From contig JASANH010000938.1 of assembly GCA_030248295.1 (NCBI GenBank), positions 1,116,001 to 1,180,000 of the forward strand: a DNA stretch of 64,000 nucleotides, in the 5' to 3' direction. This DNA comes from Mesodorylaimus sp. YZB2_4. Lineage: Eukaryota > Nematoda > Enoplea > Dorylaimida > Dorylaimidae. Position numbers and translations under genes: made by a program. Positions 1-13,047 of this stretch are shown here, one piece after another. Under the pieces are notes generated by a model, which worked only from the letters and a program-made list of their open reading frames with translations, searched no databases and was not told where the DNA came from. Each line of letters starts with the position of its first letter. The stretch's first letter is position 1.

Positions 1-817
1 AAGACGAGATGGAATTCCGACTACCTACTCAACGATCCAGAATTAGACGGGGTGGCTGAAGAGTACATGGAAATGATGATACAGTTTGCATTTTGCACAC
101 TGTTCGTGCCAGCCTTTCCACTCGCTCCCCTGGTTTGTCTTTTGAATAACATCGGTAAGTGGTTTCAGGTCCCAGTCAAACCTTGCCTGACAGCACACCT
201 GTTTAGTGGAAATACGGGTGGACGCTGTGAATTTCATAACTGCCACTCGTCGACTCATCCCAATCCGAGTATCGGGCATCCAAATATGGAATCAGTTCCT
301 GTCCATTATCTCAAAATTGGCCATCATCTGCAACGCGGGTTTGATTGCTTTCACCAGCACCATCGTGCCACGTCTTTACTACAAGTACGCCTTCAGTGAT
401 ACAGGCTCCTACGAAAACTATACCATGTTCAGTGTGTCGAAAATTCACGGGTACGCTTGGAAGAAAGAAGAAGTCAAGAACGCCTTCGATCACCATAATA
501 TTAGCGAGTGTTATTACGAAGACTACCGACAATCAGAACCTCCGTACGAACGAGTGCAGCACTGGTGGGAGGTGACGTGTGTGCGATTGGCCGTCTTCTC
601 CGTGTTCGCTTTGCTCGGTTTCACTTTCGAGTGGTTGTTCAACTTTGTCGTCGATGACACGCCATCGCACGTCACTCTGAACATACAGCGGAGACGCCAC
701 TTCGTCAGCAAGGCCATGGAGGCCTACGAGGAGAAGAGGGAAAAGAATAAGGCTGGCCTTAGTCAGGTCGTCGAAGCAGCGACTTTGGCCAAACCAGGAT
801 CACTCGATCAGTCGTAG
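1..817 (+). CDS. Anoctamin (TMEM16) family protein, C-terminal part
   Basis: Two exons are visible, 1-154 and 207-817, joined by a 52-nt GT-AG intron that splits a Val codon. The gene begins upstream of the window. The protein carries the last transmembrane helices of an anoctamin: EYMEMMIQFAF, FPLAPLVCLLNN and VEIRVDA, then RLYYK and WLFNFVV. Acidic residues in EYMEM (two Glu) and VEIRVDA (Glu, Asp, spaced four apart) match positions that bind Ca2+ in helices 7 and 8 of characterised anoctamins, so a Ca2+-gated chloride channel or lipid scramblase is inferred. It is a close paralogue of the complete anoctamin at 3774-8983, which lies tail to tail with it. That paralogue has no intron at the 155-206 position. 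Channel versus scramblase cannot be decided from sequence. Confidence 0.93.
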
Positions 818-1324
818 GAATAAGTTGGCGGATTGGCTATGTCAGGCAAAATAAGCACTGATATACTGTACTCTACACAGTTTGTTTCCGAGTAACATGC
901 GCGGAATGCGCTAGCTAAAATGTGAGTACTGTATGGTTCGTTTCACATCTATTTGACAGAATAGAAGCGAAGTGTATTATTCAGGATCACATATACGTCA
1001 ACCCGGCACCTACACATCATATATGTAGTATTGGCAGTGTTTGTACATAAATCTGTCAGCCTAAAGGATCACCTTATGAAACAGCTTGGTTGTTAGAGAC
1101 ATGGTAAGATGCGTAACCTCCCTTTACTTTATCCGCATTTGCTAAAGTGAGTTCCCATTTCCGCTTCCCACTAGCGATATATTGCTTTCAGCTTTAGGCC
1201 AGACTTCATGCATAAATAGCGTTACACCATACGAAGACCATGGAAACATCCTGCCATAATAACTGACAAAAAAAGAAGAAGACCAACTCCCTATCCAAGT
1301 ATCAAAATAGTTCCATCGTTCGCA
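818..1324. other. Intergenic, no gene seen
   Basis: Between two converging genes. It should contain the 3' untranslated regions of both. I see no additional coding sequence or RNA gene. Confidence 0.6.
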
Positions 1325-2787
1325 TCACGGTTTCTCTGGCATCCCCAGTGGCGGTGGCGGTGGCGGGGCGCCGGCCCCCGCACCACTCGGTCCATCCGGA
1401 GTTTCAGGCTGTTGAGGTTGAGGCGGTGGTTCAGGATGTTGAGGTTGAGGCGGTGGTTCAGGATGTTGAGGTTGAGGCGGTGGTTCAGGATGTTGAGGTT
1501 GAGGCGGTGGTTCAGGATGTTGAGGTTGAGGCGGTGGTTCAGGATGTTGAGGTTGAGGCGGTGGTTCAGGATGTTGAGGTTGAGGCGGTGGTTCAGGATG
1601 TTGAGGTTGAGGTTGAGGCGGTGGTTCAGGATGTTGAGGTTGAGGTTGAGGCGGTGGTTCAGGATGTTGAGGTTGAGGTTGAGGCGGTGGTTCAGGATGT
1701 TGAGGTTGAGGCGGTGGTGGCGGGGTACCGGTCCCCGTACTGCTCGGTCCATCCGGAATTTCAGGCTGTTGAGGTGGTGGTGCTCCGTCTCCGCTTCCGC
1801 CATCCCCAGCGTCAGGTGCCTTTGGGGAGGTCCTCGCACCCTCATCATCATTCCTTCCACCATCGGGGTTTCGAGTCGTTCGACGTGGGATCCCGTCCCC
1901 GCCAACACCCACTGCACCGTCGGGATTCTCATGCGGTGGAGGAGGCGACCAGACTGGAGTAGTAAAGCGACTTTGACTGGTGGTGTTGACGGTCGTAAAC
2001 ATTTCAGTGGGCCGGCCAGTGCTCGTGCGTGTGCGCATACGTGAAGGTCGAAACTCGACTGGTAAGGTAGGTTTGGCTGGAATATTTTCAAAGACGAGAG
2101 AGTCCATTACGAATTCTCCAATCGAGTCAGCTGGAATCTTGCACACGAATCGCATAGGAACCTTAACGAAGATAAGCATAGCGTGTATACAGAGGTGAAC
2201 TAGTGGACGCCATACCTGACACTCGGCATCGCTCCAAAGGTCATTTTTAAACAGATGATAGCAGTCCTCGCCTGGCCAGAAACAGCTGAACTGATCTTGG
2301 TCTTGCGGGATGAAGTTGGTGTAGAACATTGCGCTTCCATCCACCCATTCGGTCGGCTGCATGCATCCTCGTCGGTGTCGACTTTCACGCCTCAACCCAA
2401 TCCATATTCCTACTGGACGCCCGTAACGTTGGCTTCTGAACAAAGGCACTTTTTTCTACTCGCACACACGCGCACATACATATATGCGAAAAATTAGAAC
2501 GAAAGCAGTTCTACCTAAACTTACAATTGAAATTTCAACCATTCGCCCTCGAATTCGTCTAAAATACTGACCAGATGACCACCGAGGACTCTACGTCCGT
2601 TGACGACCATGCCACTTTGGCATGTGTCTTCAGCATCGTCCCAATTTTTAGGGCAATCAAAAAATTGGTAATAACAGCCACCGTGAGGAAAAGCTTCGTC
2701 GACAGGCGATAGACCAACGGGAGCTATGTGCGATCGAGAAGTGACTATCAAAGCCCCGAAAAGAGCCAACGTAGTGGCAAAATACAT
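1325..2787 (-). CDS. Secreted C-type lectin-like protein with proline-rich repeat tail
   Basis: Three exons: 2787-2525, 2435-2216 and 2161-1325 (introns of 89 and 54 nt, phases consistent). I chose the Met at 2787 because it opens a good signal peptide (MYFATTLALFGALIVTSRS); an in-frame Met 33 codons upstream has no such signal. A C-type lectin domain follows: GGCYYQF, WDDAEDTC, GGHLVSI, then WIGLR, WVDGS, KNDLWSDAEC and MRFVC, giving the usual cysteine framework with the last Cys pair split by intron 2. After a Thr/Pro linker comes a tail of about ten PQPQHPE-type repeats encoded by a minisatellite, and a short second Pro run. No transmembrane segment is seen. The sugar-binding EPN or QPD triplet is not evident, so carbohydrate binding is doubtful. 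It is nested between two anoctamin paralogues. Confidence 0.88.
1411..1720 (-). repeat. Coding minisatellite, 27/33-bp units
   Basis: A tandem array of about ten near-identical units inside the lectin gene encodes PPPQPQHPE. Most units are 27 bp; three have a 6-bp insertion (one extra Gln-Pro). Both unit lengths keep frame. All six frames stay open through much of it, which creates false antisense ORFs. Confidence 0.9.
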
Positions 2788-3773
2788 GTTGAAGGGACGA
2801 ACGAAGACAAGTGAACAGATAAGTGCTTGAAAACAACTGATAACCTCCCTGGTCCAGGCAGCAATGAAGGATAGCAGGTGGGGCAAGCCTTTGGGCCTTC
2901 GGAACCGGCTTGGCCTGGATTTCTAGTCCTTATGTTGTTGACAACGCGATTTCGCATTCTTGCTGGCAATTTTTGCGAGATGATTTCACAAAAACTGGTT
3001 GCTTGTGTCTGACGGAAGGCAGTCAATTTTGAACACTCTGGTTGCATGCTCTCTCCGACCCCTGAGTACCTGAGGGCGACTATATGAGTGCAGTCGTCCC
3101 TGTTGTCACTCGGAGAGTTATCTTAGGCCGCATTTGGTATGACTGAATACACGCGGGCGTGCTTAGCCTACGGAACGAGCTTACTGTTATTGCCTTGTAA
3201 GCACATGCGTCAGTCACACGTAGTTGCCTAGAGGCAAATAGGACGGCATTGATTCGTGAATAGACTCTTCATGATGGATGACAACACAGGGTACCAGTGT
3301 GTTAGGCATGCGGAGTCATTATTTCCGGTTGCTTAGGTTATGCTTTTTTCTTTCACGTTTACGTCAGTCTATGACTGACGAGTTCAGTGTGAGTAGGCGT
3401 ACTGTCTTTTCATCAATGAATACCCTGGCTGTTCTTTATTCTTACTAAATTGTATGGGGAATCCTATTTCGAGTTTTTGTGACGCTATGGATCAAGTATT
3501 TTCTGATCTCTGAGATTGCAAGCACATCAATCCACCCACAGCTGCGAGCCGTACAGTTCTCACATGAAGCGCCTGTAAGTGCGTGTTTTTCATTTGTGTG
3601 TAACATCCCATGCTCAAAGTCGTCGTTTGTCTTTCAAATATTGGCCAAAATGAATAACGCATCATGAACACTGGACATTGGTTTTGGACGCAAATCGCTA
3701 AAACAAGCTGTACAACCTAACTAACATGTCACAAATAAGATTGAGACTAAGCAAATGTGCGCTTGGACGATGC
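2788..3773. other. Intergenic, no gene seen
   Basis: Upstream of the lectin gene and downstream of the second anoctamin. It should hold the lectin promoter and the anoctamin 3' UTR. No coding sequence could be supported. Confidence 0.55.
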
Positions 3774-6700
3774 CTAAGCGTAACCGTCCTCGAGGCGTTC
3801 ATCTTCCAAGACTGAGCTGACACCAACACTCTCCCGTTCAAATTGTCTCCCGGTTTTGCGTCTTCTGGCAGATGCGGACCCGCCATCGCCTTCGTTAAAT
3901 GTTAGTCTGGAATTTTCCAAGCCCGCTTCTGTTCCGACTTGACTGAATGGCCGCGCCAAATCTGATTTCTCTGATTTGACTCGAGCTCGTCGATGCTTGA
4001 ATGCGTCTGCGCCCGCCATAGCTTCCATGGCTTTGGTGACTACGTAGCGACGGCGCAGGATTTTCAGATTGACGTGAGCCGGGACGTCAGAGACGACAAA
4101 ATTGAAAAGCCACTGAAATGTGAAGGATAGAACGAGGAATATAGCGAAGGCAGCCAATCGTATGCAGTACAATTCCCACCACATCTCGGTGCGCTTAAAC
4201 GGGAACTCGGGCTCTCTGAAATCCTCGTAGTAACAAACAGTGACATTATTCTCAAAGAAGGCCCTTTCTCGTTCTTCGTCCCCCTCGAAATGCGAGTGAT
4301 GCAATTGTGATAGGCTAGCTTCGACGAACCCTTCGTACGAATGGTCGGCCTGTTTGGTGAACTTGTAGTAAAGTCGAGGCAAGACGTTGCTGGTAAATGA
4401 TATCAGACCCGCATTACACACCACGGCCAGTTTACAAATAACATTGAGAAAATCGTTCCAAATTTGTGAGCCTGGCGCGCGGACTGGTAATGGTCGACGA
4501 TGAGATGTTATGAACTTCACCGAATCGATCCTGATTTCAATCACGTTATTCATTAGGCACACCAGAGGTGCTAGAGGCATGGCCGGAATAAAAAGTGTGA
4601 CGAATGCGAATTGTACGATCATTTCCAGGTATTCGGGCGACACGGCGTCTTCTTCCAACTCGGCCAAGTGGAAATCATGGTGCCATTGCTCGTCGTGCCG
4701 TTCCAAAACACGCTTAGGTTTCTTCTTCGAATTAGGACCTTTGGGCAGTTTCTTCTTGAAAAGACGACCAAAAAATCGAGTTATGATCGCCTTGAGTTTG
4801 AATTGTTCGTTGAAGCGATTCCATGCGTTTTGCGCGATCGGAAGTCCCACTTCCATCACGTTGCCGATAACCAGGCGGCACAAAAGAAGAACCGAGATAA
4901 GTTCAGTTACCTAAAAAGAAAGAAGCAATGGCGCCAGGCAGTCATCAATGTCTTATGTCAAGTGGGGGTCCACAATAAGCGCTTCCCCACTTGTCCGCTC
5001 ACTCGTACCTCGGACATGCAGCCACCAGAGTCGCATAGTTCCGAATGCCAATTCAGATCTAACGGGGTATTGGTCAGGCGTCCTTTGACCCAGGCTGCGT
5101 ACCCAATCGGCACGAAGTCGTTGAGTAAGGCAAAGATGAACACTTTCCACAGAAAACTGGACAACCACTCTTGCTGCGTGCGTGGACATTCGAGAGAAGT
5201 GAGCTTATGGGCAAGAATACTGTAAGTTTTCTCGAAGATCAGAACCACGATGAAGATCAAGCCGTGAACTGCCCAGCGCGCTAGCTCGACGTTGTCGTGA
5301 AAGCCCATGTAATGAAAAGTTTTGTACAAGCTGACCCGAGCTATAACCAAAGCCGCCAGTGCTGCACCCACTGCGCATAGCATTAGAAGCGTAACGCATG
5401 TGGATGCTGTCAGCCAACTGAAAACAAAGGGGTAGTTACTGTACTGCCATATCCTTGCAGCGAACTAGTTCGGCTTACAGCAGCTTCTTTGATTTGGGCA
5501 CGTATGGTTCCATCTCACGCGTGACTGGATTACGACGCTTAGCGGGTGCTCTTTCCTCGAACTCAGGCCTTACCACGCAGTCTTCTATTTTCACATCATA
5601 CGTGTCCCACTCGAAGGCCAACTCTGCTTGACGACGTTTCCACAACTTTAACATAATTGTGGCCCAGACAACAGTCAGAATGGCCATGGCAACTGTTGCC
5701 TCATTGTCCAGACGGTAATCCCATTGTGCGTTCATGCACGCTTCGTACAGCTTAGTAAATCTGCAGTAAGGTGGCTGGCAGAGAGGGCACATTGTGTACG
5801 TGCCCGGCGTACTGTTCTGGTTGCATATGTCTGACAAGATCACGTCGTCGCCCGTGTACAGCATCCCGTAGAGGAACGTGATCACGCCGATAATCGAGGG
5901 GAATATCAACATTTTCACGTAGAAACCAAGGAAAGCATAATAGAAACCAACCTTTTCACCGTAGTATCTAAATACAAAAATTGATGATAAATGCTGATAT
6001 TGTGGTTGTGCGGGGAGGCGCAAAGTACATTCTTTGAAATAAACCTAGCGAGATATCCAGTGGACTCATCAGCTATGTATTATACATTAGACAGGGTTCG
6101 AGATCCTCGCACCCCAGGCCCGCGGTCTAGATACCATGCATGTTTAAGCTGCTTACTTTCGAATCAGTGACAGAGGTTGCTTATCGAACACACGTCTCCA
6201 ATCAGCCCAGGTGTGCTTTAATATCTGTCTCTCACACCACTCGGAATGGTTCTTGCTGGACGAGGTGTCGTAGGGGCCATCGTGAAGAGGAAATGCCGAC
6301 TCGTAAATGCCCCTTTCCAGCAGAGATTCGATCCCCCTCTTTTTCTCGTCGTCTGGATCATTATGCGCATTTTGCAAGACCTCCCAAACCATCTCGTGGC
6401 GACGACTTGGCCAAAAGAACGATTTCTTGTCATCGACAGCGAACAGTTCCATGTGCTTGCGCGAGAAGGGCCAAGTGATGCACGTGTGGTTGGCGGAAGC
6501 CGTGGAACAGCATGCGTTCATATTGGCAGCATTCGCGCTTACGCCAACGGTTTCGAATCTGCTGGCAGCGGCATCTTTGACCGCTCGCAAGGCTCGTAGG
6601 AACCTGGATGGCCCATCGCTGAGTGGCGCATCGGCATAAGGATCGTTCAAACGGGTGGGCTGTTTAAGTTTTAATATTTCAGCTTGTCGACATAGGACGG

Positions 6701-8983
6701 ACCACGGCGCGTGAACTTTGACAAAAGTGGTAGTTTCTGCATGCGGTCCTTCGTGCACGTGCACATCCTCCTCCAATTCGAGACCGTCTTTTCGGAGATT
6801 TTCTTCAAAATACAAACGTTGTTTCTCTTTCTCGACCAGTCGACCCGCTCGAGATAAATCATTTTTTTTCGAGTGACCTGTTACATAAACCAGCACGAAG
6901 TCGATGCGGCGCTTGCCATCGTTGAAGAAAATTGTATTCTGACCACACGATTGACTTTTCTTCACCTCCTCTTTGACACCGTTTAGTTGTGCAGGCTCAT
7001 CTTTTTCGGCTCTCTCATTCTCTGAATTTAATTTTGCGCCTTTAGGAGTGCCATTCTTGTTGACGGGATTGGGACTGTCGAGGGGGATTTCAACGGGTCT
7101 GGGTTCTTCAATGGGTGGAATTTGTTGTTTCTGCGACTCAGTCGATGGCTGTACGAGGATCTCCATCGGCTGATCGTGCTCGTTCGTTGACGATTGGCTA
7201 ACGCCAACGGACTCGGTCGCTCGGAGATCAAGTGCGCTAAAAAGAACCGGATCCCCCGTTAGTTCCCAATCAACTAACTGGTCAATCGAACATAAATTAT
7301 TGGGTTTGGGGAGGTCCGATTCGGGCCAATGATATGTCCTAGTATACTACAACAATACCCAGGGTCAGCAATGGTGGACAGTAATCATTGGTAAAACATG
7401 AACACGAGCCCCGAGCCAAGGACGCCTTCGCAATCACGCGCCCCCACCATTCACGAGCGCCGGACATTTCGTGAACTTTCTTGGACACGGAAGAGGAAAG
7501 GGAGCCACTTCTTGACAAGTTGGTGACAAGAAAATGCTCAGAGTATCACTCAAGCGGCGCTAGTGTGGTGTCAGTCATGGATGGAGAGTGCGATAAGGAG
7601 ATGGGAGCTGGTCGCGCTTGTCTCGGTCTGCCTGGCAATTAACAAAAGAAAATCGATGAACATCCATGGCACCAAGATCGAAAAACAACAGCAGCTAGGC
7701 ACGTTTCGTAGAAACGTACGCTTATCAAAAACGGCCACTTATCCAGGTTCTCGTTCCCGCTTTTAATCAATTTCGTGCTCACGGCACGAAATTGAAATGT
7801 ACAACAGGTGCATGAGGTCGACTGACAATTATCCCTCCGCACGACCTACACAGTGCAAATAGTTACGTCAATAGCACATTTTATGAGCCACAGAGAAAAG
7901 TTATCCACCTAATAGAGCTGCTAGGGCAAAATGAGAAGAACTCGACTGTGAGTTCGCACCTGACAATCGACCCCTGGAAATTTTTATGGTCGACTAGACG
8001 CAAACGTAGAGCATGTGAATGTGTCAGAGAAATACCCTATCAGAGCTTAAAATCTAAGGCAGACTAGATGAGGACAGCTGGATTGCATCCAGTTCGCTGG
8101 GGCCTAATCACGAGCACATGTCGTGGAAACTCGACAGATCGGGTGATATTATGCCACATAATGGAGAGGGGTCAAGGGGCCCAGGCTCATATTTGTCCCG
8201 CTTTATGCACTTGATAGCTGCATTCTTATTCTTCACTATTCTATCGCCCGCAAATTCCAGTACGAAGTGAGAAGAGGACTCCCTCGCGGCGGAAATACGT
8301 ATAGCCGTGAAAAGGTGGTAAGAAAACTCTGAATCCATATTGCGCCACCACACTCAGTTTGCCGACGGAAAATCGTTTCACGAGGGCGTTCTTGTCCTCC
8401 GTAGGTAATAAAAGCTAGAGCAAGGACCCGCAGTCCAAAGTGCGTTAGCACCCATGACATTAAAGGCATGGCGGAATCTCAAGTTCACTCCCGCGACTTA
8501 CCTGGCAGCTTCGCTTCTGTACAGGGAAAGTTCGGTTGGCTTATGATCGAGGGTCTCTTCCAGACCACTTGGTTTCCTCAAAGTACTTGTAATGTCCAAA
8601 TTCCTGATCTGATTGAAGTCCTTAATTGCATCCACAGTGGCCACAGATGACCTCTTGCTGGACGACGAAGATGGATGCATTGTGAATAAATTCAATTTCG
8701 GACGATCCAAAACCGTATTCAGACCATTGGAGCTTGTGATCGGAGCAGTGGGTGTAGTCTTTCGTGGCTTGCCGTCGTCAGAGTCAACACTGGGCAGCAT
8801 GTGTGAACTTCGACGCCCGTTTTGCGGGGATTGGCGTGATGCGTACATCTCTACTGTTGTTACAGCAAGATCGGATTTTGGCTGACTTTCGGCTGCTATG
8901 GTTGACCGAAATCGCTTGGTGATGTTCAGAGGAGGCAAGCGACGGTCGACGGTCGAAGATGGCTCCGCTTCGCTGACGTCCAT
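3774..8983 (-). CDS. Anoctamin (TMEM16) family Ca2+-activated channel/scramblase, complete
   Basis: Five exons, 8983-8502, 7236-6157, 5967-5479, 5417-5009 and 4910-3774, join with consistent phases to 1198 residues. Intron 1 is 1.27 kb; the others are 61-189 nt. The first about 265 residues are a low-complexity cytoplasmic extension. The N-terminal dimerisation domain starts near RRIDFVLVY (270). The membrane domain starts at KYYGEKVGFYYAFLG (521) and includes SIPAS-free helices typical of the family, GGCMSEVTEL, and MEVGLP. E840, E913, E916, E945 and D949 fall at the spacing of the five acidic Ca2+ ligands of known anoctamins (3 and 4 residues apart within helices, 29 between E916 and E945). 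The loop between E840 and E913 is longer than in mouse ANO1 and very basic. Residues conserved for Ca2+ gating suggest an active protein; channel or scramblase is undetermined. The C-terminus is Arg/Lys/Glu-rich. Confidence 0.94.
6094..6118 (+). other. tRNA box-B-like sequence in anoctamin intron
   Basis: Within the second intron, GGGTTCGAGATCC followed by TCGCACCCC resembles the T-arm and acceptor 3' half of a tRNA. The 5' half is not recognisable, so this is at most a remnant. Confidence 0.35.
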
Positions 8984-11900
8984 GGTGGGTTGTTGGGGGC
9001 GAAGATGTTCTTGGAATAAAAGCTAGGCCATTGTCTTCTTTTTCCTATATCGTTGTCTTGGTCCAAACGAGAGGGCTTAACTCGATGGGCTGTCCATTCG
9101 GCTCGACTTCTACTCGTTGTTTGGGCTCTTACGAACGCACCATGGAAACTGAAAACGGTTCGTTTGACGCAACTGAGAAACGAGGCTGGCTTCTTTCACC
9201 AGACTCCAAGAGACCAAAACGAATAAGCGGCCAGTGAAGCCAAACTCCTTTCTGCCATACCAATCCCATCTTCTTGTAGGGCACTGCCTCTGTCTATATA
9301 TGAGCGTGAGTCGTGCATTGCATCACCAGCACCATCTATGTGGTTTTTGTTCCTTGTTTCGTAGAGACAAATTGCCAACTACAGTCAAGGCTATCGATTA
9401 ACCTAGCCGGAACGGGAAACCTAATTCACCCTCCGCCTCGTTTTATCTACCTGTCTACTGTAGCCTAGTCAGAGAAGTGGCCGACTCGACTGCAAGAATC
9501 GATACCAAAACAAACGCCTTTTCTATCCAAAAAAGTTTTTAACTTTCTAACTAGTACCTGTTAACAAAAAAGAGGGTACACTTTTTGATCCCAGCCCACG
9601 TCAAGTATGTAACAGCAGCACTGGTCTATTGTCAGGTGCAGTCATTGATCACTGACCACCCGCTCAACCGAGTCGATTTTGACAGCAAGCAAGGGGAGGA
9701 CACGCATGAATGATAAATCGTCGGCCTCAGCTCGTGGTCCTTGGCCCGACTGATCTTACCCCTGGGTGATTAGCAAGGGGACATCGTAGCGGAATGAGAA
9801 GCCCGAGAAAGACCTCCTGCGCACGCAAAGGTCCTGTTGAGAACATTTGTTCTCGAAGACACTTTTCATGTGTTCTCCTCTCATAGCTTTCTTGAATAAA
9901 ATATCGGGGAGACCTTTCCAGTTAAAAGAAAACAATATTCCATGTTTTACTCGAATTTGAGCTGCAGTTTTTGCCAGGATACTGTATCGTTTTTTCAGCC
10001 CCCCCCCCCCTTCCCCGATTTGCCAGTACGTGTCTCAAAAGCAGTTGAGCAAAGATTTTTCGACAAGAAAATGATATATATTCATTTTTTGTTGTGAAAA
10101 AATGTGTGCCTACTTGAGAATGTATCAAGTTGCAGTAAAAATCATAAATCTTGTATCAATTTTTTTGACAAACTCAATGAATGTTGTACGGCCTCGACGC
10201 CGCTGCATGTTTTTCTATGGTCAAGGTACGCATTTTTGAAAAAAGACATTTATTGCCTAATACGGCAACGAAAAAATAACATTGAACTATGATCACGTTC
10301 ATGAGCCGACGCCACGCCGTCGTCGATCATTGTTAGGTAGGAAAATCCTATGTGCAGGAGCTACCGAGCGTAGAGTGGTTGGCGTTGGGACGCCATGGAA
10401 TAAGAATGAAAAAACTAGTTCCTATACAATTCGAATTGGACAAGCCCATAATAGGAAACTCGCGCAAACACAACTTTCTAAGCGACAATTGGGCGGATAC
10501 TGTAGATTGGGTGAAGGACTCGGGAACAGAGAGGTAGAAGAGGGCAGGAAATAAATGACTTGTCTTGACTTATGTGACAGAAAAGTGACTTTTTTATAGT
10601 TACGTAACTGGAGCATGGGTACGTCCGTTTGATCATAATGAAGATCGACGATGTAATGATGTCGAGCTGCTGCATGGATTCGGTTTAAGGACGTGGAAAA
10701 GACCCCTAGATGGTGGACGTTGTGTGCTACAAATTGAAGATTTGGGTTGGGATGGTGTGAGTAGTGGACAGGAAGGAGCGCCCGAGAAATCAGGCCAGCT
10801 AGTGCATACATGGTCAGCAGCTATAACGTATTTTTGGATTGTTCTTGCCGAGTCCTCACGAAACTGGCAACTCTTGTTTCGACTTACCCTTGACAATGCC
10901 CAGACCCCCTGGCGAGATCTAGAGATATTGCGGTGGAACCAAGCCCACGCATCCTGTCGAGGCAACTTGTCAAAAGAAGGTTAATAGTTGTGCATCAAGG
11001 TCGAATCGAACGTAATCTATGTCCTTCCTTTGAAGTGTAACTCGGACTGGAGAGGTCTTAGTATAATGGTGCTCTGGACAATGGTCGAATAGTCACAGAA
11101 AATGGAGGTATAGTCGAACTGACCATTGTCCGATGGGTGCGCTTAGAATACGAAAAGGGCGAAATGGGGACTTTGGGCCGATAGTAAAGAGGAGCGGGCC
11201 GTGGTTTTTGCGTGCCAGGCTAAAAGCACTTTTTCAAATTGTGTTGGACAGGCCGGTTGTAATCACAAAAATGGACACAAAGCGCAGATTTCAAGAAGAT
11301 CTAGCAGGCTAGTGAAAGTCAAAAAGGACCGCAGATGGCTTCGTCAGTCCCTTTGGCTGCTGTCTGGCCAGCCACTGCATACTGTACTTATTGTACAGCA
11401 CTTCCTTAAGGGGTATGATTGAGTTTGATCTCTGACACATGGTTATTGCCGCTGCTGTATGCCAAGTGCAAACTTCTCCTTCCACCGTAAATACGCGACA
11501 GCTACCCATGCCACTACCATTGTAATCGGATTCGTTTTCTCTCCTCCTAAACTCATTGCTGGCAGCTGTCCTCCTAATACCCACATGCACCTTTTCCAAA
11601 TGGCTTTTATGACCCTCCAAACCAAACCTAAACATCTTGGCCTCGTGTACGTATAATATAAAACTGGTTTTGTTCCGGACAGCGATGAAGGCAAAACACG
11701 ACGCCATCCAGTCTAGCAGCAAAGTCGCCATGGAAAATTACAGGTATCAGCTTACTGTAGGTGAATGTGATTGGTACAACCGTCCGGTTTTCAGCTATGT
11801 AGTAGCAGACTGGGTGCAAACAGTATCAATGCCAGGCACGAGTCACACAGCAGTCCAGGATACAATTCAGTACTTACTTGTACAACAGGCTTATACGTGG

Positions 11901-12559
11901 GGGCCACAAAACAAAGACCAACGTGGACAAGTTCGTCCTTCATATCGCATCAGGAAACCGAATGTGCACAGCTAACGTATGTTCACCATGTAAAGCTTTC
12001 GCATACCCACCGAGAACTAGGATACTTACTAAAGCATACGATTATCGTGTTTACAGGAGAACCTTGACACAGGTCAGTAACTAAGCTCTATCTCTAATGA
12101 TCATGAATAATGCCTTTCAAATCGATCCTTTGGGCTTAGATGACAAACACGACCACCTGCTGGCGATTTATCTTTTCGAGCTCCTCCAAACAACGAATTT
12201 CATGAAAGCAAAATCACGAACGCGCAGGGATTTCGTCGGATTTGATCCCGACGCCATCTAATGGAAGGTCAAATGCTGTGCACGGCCCGTGGGATATTAC
12301 AATAGCCATCGTAAAATCGACGCGTTGAAATGGGCGAAGGGTCAAATAAAACTGGCACCTTCATTCTCCGCCATACTCCATACGAAAACGATAAAAAAAC
12401 AAGGCTGTGTGGGACAAAAAGGCTGGGAATTGTAGACGACCAAAGAGTAGACTTCATTGACAGACGGCTCGGGTCCGTCATGGAGCTGTGAGAGTCCATA
12501 ATTGAGGGAATAGTTTTAAAAAGAAAAGTATGCTAATAGGATGCTGTGATGGCCAGTTG
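8984..12559. other. Gene-poor stretch, no gene supported
   Basis: 3.6 kb with only short, unconvincing ORFs. It holds the promoter of the anoctamin at its left edge, a run of 12 C (9999-10010), and AT-rich blocks. An 11-bp inverted repeat (GGACAATGGTC near 11076 and its complement near 11121) is present. I find no domain, splice-consistent exon series or RNA gene. Confidence 0.5.
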
Positions 12560-13047
12560 CTATTTGGTCTTGTGGTCAACAGTCGGATCTGGAGGGGGCT
12601 CGGTCTCTGTTGTAGATTCCAAATCGGGGTTCGCAGCGGACGGCTGCAAGCTCGATGCATTCTTCGGACTTTGGCTGTAAAAATGAGGCGGATTCAGCCA
12701 CGGTTCCCAAATCCAGTTCGGGTCGTTCGCGAAACGAGAATGACCGATCGAATGACGTAGATCAGGAATTGTTGGCCCTGGCATAGCTGGCAACTGATTC
12801 TGACAAGTATCGGAGAAACTAAGCCTCCGTTTGGCTGACGACTGGTCGAGACTGGGGACAGACATGACGGAGTATAGCAGACGTCCAACCTGAGACCGTC
12901 TGCAAACCGTGCGAGAGTGAAAGTCACGGCCCCACGCGCTCCCTCGAGCGAGATGACCTTGTATGAGCGTACGTGATTCGTTTGGCCTTCAGTTGCGGGT
13001 GGCTCGAGTCTGGCCGGATGCTGACATCGAGTAGACACGGTCTTCAT
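12560..13047 (-). CDS. Possible coding exons, unrecognised product
   Basis: A 101-codon open frame (12865-12560) of Pro/Ser/Asn-rich composition, with motifs such as DPNWIWEPW and a TETEPPPDPTVDHK tail, extends upstream in frame to about 12895, where a TTTGCAG acceptor lies. A second open frame just upstream (13047 down to about 12960) ends at a possible GT donor. The phases of these two pieces do not match in the simplest join, so the model is not settled. No family is recognised. It could be a real small gene or chance. Confidence 0.25.

Noticed and set aside
1291..2091. Long Leu/Asn/His-rich ORF, and plus-strand Arg/Leu-rich ORFs over the same place
   Set aside because: They are frames of the lectin minisatellite; the signal peptide, lectin domain and splice phases support only the proline-rich frame.
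11076..11131. 11-bp inverted repeat as a transposon end or hairpin RNA gene
   Set aside because: Short arms with a long loop; no target-site duplication or second copy seen.
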